Source: Bacillota bacterium (GTDB lineage: Bacteria > Bacillota > Clostridia > Clostridiales > Clostridiaceae). Taken from it: a DNA stretch of 17,855 bases. Where the stretch lies: positions 1 through 17,855 of the forward strand of contig JAEXZL010000149.1 in NCBI GenBank assembly GCA_023451395.1, given 5' to 3'. Below the pieces are notes generated by a model, which was given only the letters and a program-made list of their open reading frames with translations, was not told the DNA's origin and did not search any database. This document shows, in pieces, positions 1 through 6,712 of this stretch (the first letter of the stretch is position 1; each line of letters starts with the position of its first letter). Made by a program: the position numbers and the translations under genes.

Positions 1-632
1 GATGAAAGGGGTGTCTTTAGCTGATGAGATATGTCTGAAAGTATTTCTACCAAGAACCTTTTTTCCCCTTTCAGATCCTCAATATTATTTCTTATAATAC
101 TTCTCATGGAGTTAAAGGCTACAGCAAGCTTGGCAAAATCTCCTTCTCTATCCTCTGTAATAGCAATATTATATTCTCCCTCTACCACTTTATTTGCTCC
201 CAAGGTCACTCTCCGAAGCTTATTATACATAGCAGCATGCTGAAAATAATTTAAACTAAATAAAACCAATGAAAGAATTATTACCGCTGCAATTATGAGA
301 TATATGCTTTTAAGATAGCTAGTATTCATATAAGGAAAGAGACTGTTTTCTAAAGCAACACTCATTCCATATTCTCTCATAATCTCTGATCCTTTTTCTA
401 TTTCCTCCGCCGTTAGCTCTCTAGTTATCAGGGGAATTATTTCCTTTTGAAGCTCTGGATTCTTCTCTAAAACCCTTGAAGTTACTGCTCCGAATACATT
501 TATATACTGCTTCTTAAGGCTATCTGTATGAACTTTAATCATCATAGCTGTAATTCCTAAAAAAATCATCATTATAGCAACTATCATTAAGCTGCTTTTT
601 TTTAGCTCTGGATTAATAAAGTATCTCTTCAT
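1..632 (-). CDS. Sensor histidine kinase, N-terminal part (cut by window edge)
   Basis: This is the sensor partner of the response regulator just upstream. It reads membrane or envelope stress and passes phosphate to the regulator. The window holds about 210 codons. Membrane segment 1 is near residues 14-33, followed by an extracellular region of roughly 85 residues, membrane segment 2 near 118-137, then a HAMP-like linker. The sequence stops inside the phospho-acceptor box DISHQLKTPLS, whose His is the expected phosphorylation site. The ATP-binding domain lies beyond position 1. The start ATG follows AAGGAG, which sits in the last codons of the regulator gene. Only 4 bp separate the genes, so they are very likely translated together. 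The extracellular loop is longer than in BceS-type intramembrane-sensing kinases. Kinase identity is certain; the signal is unknown. Confidence 0.93.
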   Translation of the reverse strand, partial: MKRYFINPELKKSSLMIVAIMMIFLGITAMMIKVHTDSLKKQYINVFGAVTSRVLEKNPELQKEIIPLITRELTAEEIEKGSEIMREYGMSVALENSLFPYMNTSYLKSIYLIIAAVIILSLVLFSLNYFQHAAMYNKLRRVTLGANKVVEGEYNIAITEDREGDFAKLAVAFNSMRSIIRNNIEDLKGEKRFLVEILSDISHQLKTPLS

Positions 633-636
633 CCTT

Positions 637-1341
637 CTACTCCTTATTAACATCTACATCCCATTTATAGCCAAGTCCCCTTTGGGTTTTTATGTATCTA
701 GGGGCTTTAAGGTCATCTTCGATTTTTTCTCTTATCCTTTTTATATATACAGAAAGAGTATTTTCATCAAAAAAGGCTTCTGCCCCCTCTAAAAGCTCCT
801 TAAGTATCTCCTCACGCTTTAAAAGAGTATTGGGATTACTCATAAAAATTAGAAGCAGCTTATATTCTTGGGCTGTAAGCGGAATTTCTTCCTTCCCTTT
901 TTTAAGTACAGCCCTGGTAATATCAAGGTTCAGCTCTCCACTTTTAAGAACTCTACCCACACCTTCTTGGCTCTTTACCATACTGTTTCTTCTTAATATA
1001 GCCTTAATTCTCGATAAAAGCTCCCTTACTCTAAAGGGTTTTGTGATATAATCATCTCCCCCTATTTCAAGACCAAGAACTATATTGACCTCTTCATCTA
1101 AGGCTGTTAGAAATATTATAGGCACCTGACTTTTCTTTCTGATTTCTCTGCATATATCATAACCACTACCATCTGGTAGATTAACATCTAATAATATTAA
1201 ATCAAAGTCGCTCTCAAAAGAGAGCCTTAATCCTTCCTTGAAATTTGATGCTCTCACTACATCATAATTTTCATCCTTAAGGGTAAATTCAATGGCCAAA
1301 GCCAGAGACTCATCATCTTCAACCAATAAAAGCCTGTACAA
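637..1341 (-). CDS. OmpR/PhoB-family response regulator
   Basis: A DNA-binding response regulator of 234 residues, the normal length for the OmpR family. The receiver domain covers about residues 1-115, with acidic residues EDD at 8-10, the phospho-acceptor D52 in LILLDVNLP, a conserved Thr in IIFLTALD and Lys in YITKPF. A winged-helix DNA-binding domain follows at about 130-230 and ends with the typical YIKTQRGLGYKW. The gene lies between the ABC permease and the kinase on the same strand, so it probably controls the ABC cassette. The ribosome binding site (GCAGGTGA) is modest. A long RNA stem lies 22 bp upstream of the start and may affect expression. The family is certain; the target operon is inferred from position only. 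Confidence 0.95.
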   Translation of the reverse strand: MYRLLLVEDDESLALAIEFTLKDENYDVVRASNFKEGLRLSFESDFDLILLDVNLPDGSGYDICREIRKKSQVPIIFLTALDEEVNIVLGLEIGGDDYITKPFRVRELLSRIKAILRRNSMVKSQEGVGRVLKSGELNLDITRAVLKKGKEEIPLTAQEYKLLLIFMSNPNTLLKREEILKELLEGAEAFFDENTLSVYIKRIREKIEDDLKAPRYIKTQRGLGYKWDVDVNKE

Positions 1342-1363
1342 TTAAATCACCTGCCGTAATAGT

Positions 1364-1417
1364 TTAATAGCACTGACACCTTTTACTTTTTTACTTTTTT
1401 GGTATCAATGCTATTAA
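1364..1417 (-). other. Intercistronic RNA stem-loop between permease and regulator genes
   Basis: Positions 1364-1380 and 1401-1417 form a 17-bp stem around a 20-nt loop. On the minus-strand RNA all 17 positions pair, two of them as G-U. On the plus strand the same two become C-A mismatches. The loop is purine-rich on the minus strand (A-rich). No U-tract follows, so it is not an ordinary terminator. It may be a processing or stability element setting the ratio of transporter to regulator mRNA; that role is inferred. Confidence 0.6.
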
Positions 1418-1459
1418 TTTAATAATAACTTATATTTTAAATTTTATAAACCTTACCTT

Positions 1460-3967
1460 TTAATGTTCATCCTTTATTGTATCTATTAGGTTAAACTTCT
1501 TAACTCTATTAAGTGGTGAAAGCACTGAAAGATAACCTATTATTAGCGATGAGGCTGCAGCAATTCCTATAGCCTGCCAAGGAATAGACCACTCAAGACC
1601 TCTCATGCTATTAATCTGCCCGTACATGAGATAAACAATGCCCGTGGCAATTATTGAGCCATAAATAGCACCGATTATTCCATAGAAAAGGCCTTCCATC
1701 ACAATCATTTTCCTAAGGCTTTTTTGAGTTAGTCCTATGGATTTTAAGGATGCAAATTCCCTTTGTCTAAGTAGAATATTTGTTGTAAGAGTGTTTACAA
1801 TATTAACACTGCTAATTAAGGCAATTACTATTACGAAACCGTAGATAAGTATTTGAATCATAAGGGTCTGAGCCTTATTACTTCTGTTCATATCTATATA
1901 GTTATATACCTCTAAGCTAACATCCTTGTCGGTAACAGACTCTATTTTTTCCAGTGCCACTAATTCATCCTTAGCATCCTTCAAGGTTATCTCTAGCCCT
2001 GTGGGCTGCAAATCCTTGCCTGTTATTTTTTCTGCCACTTCTTCCGTAGCAACTATTTTAATACCACTTTCATTCCCATTAAAGCTAAAGGGATCCTCAC
2101 TTAGTATTCCCATTATTTTAACCTTTTGCATGTTGCCTTTACCAAACTCTTGCGGATTTTCTGATGATATATCCATTAATTGAAGGGGAAGTTCATCTCC
2201 TACCTTAAGATCTGCAGCAGGTCCAAAATAGGTCTTATTATCACCAGGGAAGAAAACATAGCTTTTTGCAATGATAATTACTCCAAGCTCTTCATTCATT
2301 TTATTTATATCAATATCTCCTGAGGAAAGGTAATTCTTTGCTGCTTCAAAAGCATCTTTTTCAAAAACCTGCACTCCACCAAAAACTTTTGCTTTCTCTT
2401 CTCCATTGTAGGTAATTTCTTCATAATAATCCGGATAGCTTTCCTGTATTTCCTTAATTTCTTGATTTCTATCTATAGCAATTTCAAAGTGTTCACTACT
2501 ATAGGTTTTATAAGACTTACTTATCTCTTTTATTCCTCTAATTTCATCTATTATCTTTTCATCAATTCCCTTTCCAGATTCATAGTCTTCTGAATTATAG
2601 GATTTATATACCTTAAAATGCATATTAGAGGACTCATTAACCCCTGTGGTTACTGTTAAGCTCATATCCATAAAGGACTTGAAAACTATGAATAAAACTA
2701 CACTTATTACTATAGAAAATACTGTTATTCTATATCTCTTTTTATTTCTTTTTATATTCTTATAAGCAAGAGAACCTTCGAAGCCCATTAATCTGTTTAC
2801 TGTAAAGCTTCTTCTTCTCTTTATCTTTTCCTTATTAATAGCATTTCTGCTGCTTATGGCAACTAAAGGCGAAATTTTTGAGGCATATCTTGCTGGTATC
2901 CATGCAGAAACATAGATAGCAGCTATTCCAACTATAGTGCTTATAGCCAGCACTCCGTAATCTGCTGAGGGCTTCATAATTCTGAGATCAGCACCTCCGA
3001 TGATATCAAAAGCAAAACCTATTGAATAAATAGCAAGTACACCAAAAATAAGTCCTAAGGGTATTCCTATGACAGCAATTATAGTAGCCTCCCGAAAAAC
3101 TATAGATTTAATCTGCTTAGGGGTAGAGCCTATAGCCCTTAACAATCCAAACTGTTTTATTCTCTCTACAACGCTTATTTGGAAGGCATTATATATAACT
3201 GCAATGGTAGCTATAACAACAATACCAATTATAATAAATACCAGTAAATACAAGCTTCCCATATCCTCATTAGCTCCATATGCTCCCTGCAGAGTGAGAA
3301 GATAACTATTTTGTCCTATATCGTTTTTATTATGAAGTTTAATGAGTTCCTCATAAGCTGTCTGTATATTGGTCTTTGGACTTATTTCCACAAGAAGTAT
3401 GAGGTCTGTTAAATCCTCTTTTAAATCTTCATTGATGGATAACAGTATCATACTATTTTCCATTTGACTTTTTACCGAATCCTCCAATATTCCTGTAAGC
3501 TTATATTCCTTTTCTGCTATAGTTACAGTATCTCCAAGCTTTATGTTCTTATCTATTTTCCTAAGAGCCCAGCCCTCCATAGCTATCTCATTGCTAGCTA
3601 CCGGAAGCCTTCCTTCCTTTATAACATAAGGCAGAAGCTCCAGTCCTTTATTGGTAGCGGTGATATTACTTACTTCATAATTATTTATCTCTGTAACATA
3701 GCTTTCCTTTATCAGCCCGCTTCGAGAAACCTTTGGATTATTCTCTATCTTTGTTATTAAGGAAGAATCTATGTTATTGTAGGTTAGATGAAAAGCACCC
3801 TTATCTTTTTTTGCTGATTCTATTTCTGCAAGCTGTATCCCTCTTATAAATAATCCTATGGAAGAAATAAGGGCTACAGACATTATTATTCCAATAATAG
3901 TTAAGATAGTTCTCTTTTTATTAGCCTTCAGATATCTTCCTGTAAGCTGTTTATAATTATTAAGCAT
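1460..3967 (-). CDS. ABC transporter permease with two FtsX/MacB-like domains
   Basis: A large membrane protein of 835 residues that works with the ATPase encoded upstream. Predicted membrane segments lie near residues 20-42, 240-262, 294-318, 338-358, 413-432, 704-724, 757-780 and 796-815. This gives two similar FtsX units of four segments, each with a large outside domain (about 45-238 and 435-700). FtsX-type cytoplasmic turns are seen at ERIKQFGLLRAIG (268-280) and RQREFASLKSIG (734-745). The family acts by coupling ATP hydrolysis to movements of the outside domains, for lipid, lipoprotein or peptide export or for signalling. The two outside domains distinguish it from BceB-type permeases, which have ten segments and one loop. 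The start ATG follows AAGGAGG at 7-nt spacing. The gene lies 70 bp after the ATPase gene. The substrate is unknown. Confidence 0.93.
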   Translation of the reverse strand: MLNNYKQLTGRYLKANKKRTILTIIGIIMSVALISSIGLFIRGIQLAEIESAKKDKGAFHLTYNNIDSSLITKIENNPKVSRSGLIKESYVTEINNYEVSNITATNKGLELLPYVIKEGRLPVASNEIAMEGWALRKIDKNIKLGDTVTIAEKEYKLTGILEDSVKSQMENSMILLSINEDLKEDLTDLILLVEISPKTNIQTAYEELIKLHNKNDIGQNSYLLTLQGAYGANEDMGSLYLLVFIIIGIVVIATIAVIYNAFQISVVERIKQFGLLRAIGSTPKQIKSIVFREATIIAVIGIPLGLIFGVLAIYSIGFAFDIIGGADLRIMKPSADYGVLAISTIVGIAAIYVSAWIPARYASKISPLVAISSRNAINKEKIKRRRSFTVNRLMGFEGSLAYKNIKRNKKRYRITVFSIVISVVLFIVFKSFMDMSLTVTTGVNESSNMHFKVYKSYNSEDYESGKGIDEKIIDEIRGIKEISKSYKTYSSEHFEIAIDRNQEIKEIQESYPDYYEEITYNGEEKAKVFGGVQVFEKDAFEAAKNYLSSGDIDINKMNEELGVIIIAKSYVFFPGDNKTYFGPAADLKVGDELPLQLMDISSENPQEFGKGNMQKVKIMGILSEDPFSFNGNESGIKIVATEEVAEKITGKDLQPTGLEITLKDAKDELVALEKIESVTDKDVSLEVYNYIDMNRSNKAQTLMIQILIYGFVIVIALISSVNIVNTLTTNILLRQREFASLKSIGLTQKSLRKMIVMEGLFYGIIGAIYGSIIATGIVYLMYGQINSMRGLEWSIPWQAIGIAAASSLIIGYLSVLSPLNRVKKFNLIDTIKDEH

Positions 3968-4037
3968 CTTTGCCTCCTTATATTTCTTGTACTTTTTCTT
4001 ATCAAGTCCTTTAAGTGTAAATCAGCCAATCTCTCTG

Positions 4038-4724
4038 CTAATTCCCTTTCAAGTTTTTATCAGATATGATTTCTCCATCCTTTATGGTAATAATTCTATC
4101 TGCCGTAGAGGCTATGTTCACATCATGGGTGATAAGTATTAGTGTCTGATTATATCTCTTAGCTGAGAACTTCAAAAGATCTATTACCTCCTTAGAGGTT
4201 TTACTATCTAAATTTCCTGTAGGCTCATCGGCTAATATAATAGAAGGCTTATTAAGGAGAGCTCGTCCTATAGATACTCTCTGCTGTTGACCTCCAGAAA
4301 GCTCTGAAGGAAGATGATGCTTTCTATCCTCTAATCCTAAAAATTGCACAACCTCCTTAAGATATTCCTTATCTATCTTGCTGTTATCCATAAGAACAGG
4401 GAGTGCAATATTCTCCTCCACATCAAGAACCGGTATAAGATTGAAGAACTGAAACACAAATCCAACCTTTCTCCTTCTAAATATTGATAATGCCTCTTCC
4501 TTATAGTCATAAATGCTTTCTCCGTCAATTATTACCTTGCCTGCAGTGGGTCTATCTAATCCTCCCAGCATATGAAGCAGTGTACTCTTACCTGAACCAG
4601 AGGCTCCCACAATAGCGACGAACTCTCCTTTGTTTATTGTAAGGTGTATATTTTTCAGTGCTTCCACCTTGTTTTCACCAGATCCGTAAGTCTTGGTCAA
4701 TCCTTCTACCTTTAAAATTTCCAT
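4038..4724 (-). CDS. ABC transporter ATP-binding protein, LolD/MacB type
   Basis: The ATPase subunit of the FtsX-type transporter, 228 residues, full length for the family. Walker A is GASGSGKS at 40-47, the Q-loop Gln is Q92 in FVFQFFNL, the signature LSGGQ is at 142-146, Walker B ILADEP is at 163-168, and the switch His is H200 in ILITHD. The FNLIP stretch after the Q-loop and the LSGGQQQRVSIGRAL signature are typical of the LolD/MacB/BceA group. The start ATG follows AAGGAG at 8-nt spacing. This is the first gene of a four-gene minus-strand cassette (ATPase, permease, regulator, kinase). It is probably expressed from the weak promoter just upstream, near four direct repeats that could bind the regulator. 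Confidence 0.96.
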   Translation of the reverse strand: MEILKVEGLTKTYGSGENKVEALKNIHLTINKGEFVAIVGASGSGKSTLLHMLGGLDRPTAGKVIIDGESIYDYKEEALSIFRRRKVGFVFQFFNLIPVLDVEENIALPVLMDNSKIDKEYLKEVVQFLGLEDRKHHLPSELSGGQQQRVSIGRALLNKPSIILADEPTGNLDSKTSKEVIDLLKFSAKRYNQTLILITHDVNIASTADRIITIKDGEIISDKNLKGN

Positions 4725-4747
4725 TTATATCTCTCCTTATCTTTCAT

Positions 4748-4776
4748 ATTATAAAGTTCTGTTTAATGTTAATGTA
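4748..4776 (-). promoter_or_regulatory. Candidate promoter of the ABC cassette
   Basis: A perfect -10 hexamer TATAAT lies at 4753-4748 (minus strand), 24 bp before the ATPase start. At 17-bp spacing the -35 position matches TTGACA poorly. A weak -35 fits a promoter that needs an activator such as the cassette's response regulator. The implied 5' leader is very short. Confidence 0.35.
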
Positions 4777-4801
4777 CTAATTAAGATGTCTATAATAAAG
4801 C

Positions 4802-4888
4802 GCTTATGGCGCATATAATAATGTGCATTTTCAAAGTGCATGAATAATGTTGTTTATGGTGCACTAATATTATGCTGTTTATGGTGCA
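4802..4888 (-). repeat. Four degenerate direct repeats upstream of the ABC cassette, possible regulator sites
   Basis: Read on the minus strand, TGCACCATAAACA occurs exactly twice (4888-4876 and 4863-4851). A TGCAC-led partial copy starts at 4840 and TGCGCCATAAGCG starts at 4813. Unit starts are 25, 23 and 27 bp apart, each followed by an AT-rich stretch such as ATTATT. An extra TGCAC begins at 4827. They lie about 60-150 bp upstream of the candidate start site. Spaced direct repeats are the usual form of OmpR-family binding sites, so control by the cassette's own regulator is a reasonable inference. Confidence 0.5.
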
Positions 4889-5190
4889 TATTCCCTTTAG
4901 GATTATCAAAAAAGATATCCCCACCTTTCCTTTCTTATATTAAAAGTAAGGAAACATGAGCTGCTTTATGGCTTTGGGGTTGCCAGCTTATTAATAAGCA
5001 TAAGGCTCTCTCAGAAATGTAAGGTATTAACCTGACAAGGGAACATTCCAATGGCTCTAAGCCTAAAGGAAGTTTTATTTTTAATACTACACTCCTAATT
5101 TTCAAGCCTTAATATACTATCTGCTATTACACATATGCCCTGGCGGGGATTAAATTAAGTTATGACTTCATTATTAATTATATAAGAATA
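4889..5190. other. Intergenic stretch, no gene recognised
   Basis: No credible reading frame with a ribosome binding site was found on either strand. The part at about 4950-5090 is less AT-rich than its surroundings and holds several short perfect inverted repeats: GCTTATTAATAAGC (about 4986-4999), AGGT-ATTA-ACCT (about 5021-5032) and GGAA-CA-TTCC (about 5040-5049). It was compared by eye with common riboswitch cores (TPP, SAM-I, c-di-GMP, M-box, T-box) and no convincing match was found. It could be a decayed gene or an unassigned structured RNA. Confidence 0.3.
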
Positions 5191-5218
5191 AAGGCTGCTA
5201 TCCCATAACAGCAGCCTT
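5191..5218. terminator. Hairpin, possible weak terminator
   Basis: AAGGCTGCT (5191-5199) pairs perfectly with AGCAGCCTT (5210-5218) around a 10-nt loop. On the minus strand it is followed by TTATTCTTATAT, a poor U-tract; on the plus strand the following bases are AT-rich but not T-rich. No assigned gene ends next to it. Confidence 0.4.
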
Positions 5219-5287
5219 ACATATCATAATAATAATCTTTCAATTTTGTAAGTTAACCTTAAAAGACCTAAAAAAATATTTCTCAAC

Positions 5288-5321
5288 AAAAAAAGACACT
5301 TACACTAATCAGGTGTAAGTG
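5288..5321 (-). terminator. Rho-independent terminator, minus strand, no assigned gene
   Basis: CACTTACAC (5297-5305) and GTGTAAGTG (5313-5321) form a perfect 9-bp stem with a 7-nt loop. On the minus strand it is followed by GTC and seven T's (5294-5288). No protein gene precedes it on that strand, which suggests a short noncoding transcript. Confidence 0.7.
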
Positions 5322-5367
5322 CAGTCAAATTATAAAGGAGGGTACTGAATTATAAATACAATACCTT
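5288..5367 (-). ncRNA. Candidate small RNA of about 80 nt
   Basis: This is the interval between a candidate extended -10 promoter and a good intrinsic terminator on the minus strand. The predicted RNA has a mostly unpaired 5' part containing CAGUACCCUCCUUUAUAA, then the terminator hairpin. The C-rich CCCUCCUUU is complementary to Shine-Dalgarno sequences, a feature of several Gram-positive regulatory RNAs such as RsaE. There is no reading frame of note. The call rests on promoter and terminator patterns only. Confidence 0.3.
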
Positions 5368-5373
5368 AGTACT

Positions 5374-5402
5374 ATATTATCACAATATTCGGAAAAGTAA
5401 AT
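5374..5402 (-). promoter_or_regulatory. Candidate promoter for the small RNA
   Basis: On the minus strand ATTTAC (5402-5397) and TAATAT (5379-5374) are 17 bp apart, and TGA directly before the -10 makes it an extended -10. A Spo0A-box-like TGTCGAA lies farther upstream (5435-5429), but a 7-bp match is easily random. Confidence 0.35.
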
Positions 5403-5452
5403 ACATAATACCTTATATTTTTACTTTTTTCGACATTGCGAGATATCTAGTT

Positions 5453-5477
5453 GGTGACAGGCACCGGAGAAAAGAGA
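5453..5477 (+). repeat. REP-like element, copy 1 (upstream of the RAYT gene)
   Basis: A 25-bp element with core GGTGACAGGCACC and, after one G, the tail GAGAAAAGAGA. The core can fold into a hairpin with one mismatch. It is 112 bp before the RAYT start and in the same orientation. It is identical to the copy at 10896-10920. Confidence 0.85.
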
Positions 5478-5589
5478 CTTTGTATAGAAGAAGTAAAACT
5501 CCAACAGCAGATTATCTATTTTATAATAATGATTACTGCTCCTCTTATTTGACAATAATTAAAAGATAATTACTAAAAGAGGTGAACTT

Positions 5590-6486
5590 GTGAGTAGAAT
5601 ACCAAGAATCTTTTATAATGGTGCTGTTTATCATGTATATCAAAGAGGCAATAATAAGGATTATATTTTTGAAAACCCTAACGCCAAAAACTTCTTTTTA
5701 AAGGAGCTTAGAGATTTTAACAAAAAATATGATTTCGAACTCTTTGCCTATGCTATAATGAACAATCATTATCATCTTCTAATAAAAACTAATAATGATA
5801 CTTTAGATAAAATAATGTTCAGCCTAAACAATAATGTTGCTAAATATATTTCTAGAACAAGTGGACGTTGCGGCCATATATATGGCGATAGATATAGCAG
5901 TATTTTGGTTAAAGATGAGCACTACCTTTTAAGCTTAATCAGATATATACATAAAAATCCATTAAGGGCCAACCTATGTACTGATTTATCTGAATACATA
6001 TGGTGCAGTCATAAAAATTATGTTACTTCCAGAAATCACAAGAATTCTCCACCTATTAATAAAAAATATATACTAAACATCCTTGGGCCAGATAGAATAT
6101 CTTCACATAAAAAATACCTTGAATTAATGGGTACTGAAGGCACGGAAGATGATCTTACTTTAGATTTAGAGGTAACCAAGGAATTAATGAAGGATAAAAA
6201 TTTATCAGAATTTAAAACAACTCCCTTTATATCACCTGATAACTTTGCTCCTCCATCTCTTTCTGATATCTATGATTCTACTATCACAGATTTATCTGCA
6301 AAAAGGTTAATTAAAAATGCTTCCAAAAGCCACTCACTTACAGAAATTAAGCTTCAATTTATAAAGGAGGCTCTCTACTATAAATATACCTTTGTAGAAA
6401 TGGCTGAGTTCTTACAAATCACACCAGGAGCACTAAGCAAATTCACAAACTATCATAATATAAAGAACAACGTTATTAATGATTAG
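5590..6486 (+). CDS. REP-associated tyrosine transposase (RAYT), IS200-like Y1 family
   Basis: A single-strand DNA endonuclease/transposase-like protein of 298 residues. The catalytic domain covers about residues 1-135: YHVYQRGNN at 14-22, the metal-binding HUH motif MNNHYHLLI with H60 and H62, GHIYGDRYSS at 95-104, and YIHKNPLRA at 119-127. Y119 is the likely nucleophile, by analogy with other RAYTs. The C-terminal half is an extension ending in a helix-turn-helix-like stretch (FVEMAEFLQITPGALSKF, about 273-290). The gene starts with GTG, preceded by AGAGGTGA at good spacing. It stands alone on the plus strand without IS ends, as is normal for domesticated RAYTs, and the window holds at least seven REP-like elements, one 112 bp upstream. 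Its role in spreading or maintaining these repeats is inferred. No disruption is seen, so it looks functional. Confidence 0.92.
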   Translation: MSRIPRIFYNGAVYHVYQRGNNKDYIFENPNAKNFFLKELRDFNKKYDFELFAYAIMNNHYHLLIKTNNDTLDKIMFSLNNNVAKYISRTSGRCGHIYGDRYSSILVKDEHYLLSLIRYIHKNPLRANLCTDLSEYIWCSHKNYVTSRNHKNSPPINKKYILNILGPDRISSHKKYLELMGTEGTEDDLTLDLEVTKELMKDKNLSEFKTTPFISPDNFAPPSLSDIYDSTITDLSAKRLIKNASKSHSLTEIKLQFIKEALYYKYTFVEMAEFLQITPGALSKFTNYHNIKNNVIND

Positions 6487-6641
6487 CTTATTTACTTACT
6501 TGTCTATATACTTGCTTGCTTATTTAATATATATAAGCATTAAATTGTTAGTGCTTAATTCTCTTTACTTCTACCTTTATCCTATTACTAAAGGTAAATA
6601 AATAAACAAACATCTGTTAAAGCAACTAATTAAAGCAATAA

Positions 6642-6688
6642 AATTAAAAGAACAGAAGGATGAGGTTCATCCTTCTGTTCTTTTAATT
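6642..6688. terminator. Bidirectional terminator between RAYT and MATE genes
   Basis: A perfect 22-bp inverted repeat (6642-6663 with 6667-6688) with a 3-nt loop. The stem ends are AATTAAAAG and CTTTTAATT, giving a U-rich 3' end on either strand. It serves the convergent RAYT (plus) and MATE (minus) genes. Confidence 0.88.
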
Positions 6689-6712
6689 TATCACTATAGT
6701 TCTTTAGTTTTA

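Noticed and set aside
4840..4959. A plus-strand frame of 39 codons starting MNNVVYGALILCC, resembling a small membrane peptide.
   Set aside because: There is no ribosome binding site before the ATG and the frame runs through the direct repeats, which explain its composition.
5429..5435. TGTCGAA on the minus strand, the core of a Spo0A box.
   Set aside because: A single 7-bp match in AT-rich DNA is expected by chance, and no sporulation gene is adjacent.
5345..5569. A plus-strand frame of about 75 codons just after AGGAGGG that reads through REP copy 1.
   Set aside because: No ATG, GTG or TTG lies at a usable distance from the ribosome-binding-like sequence, and the downstream part is a repeat element.
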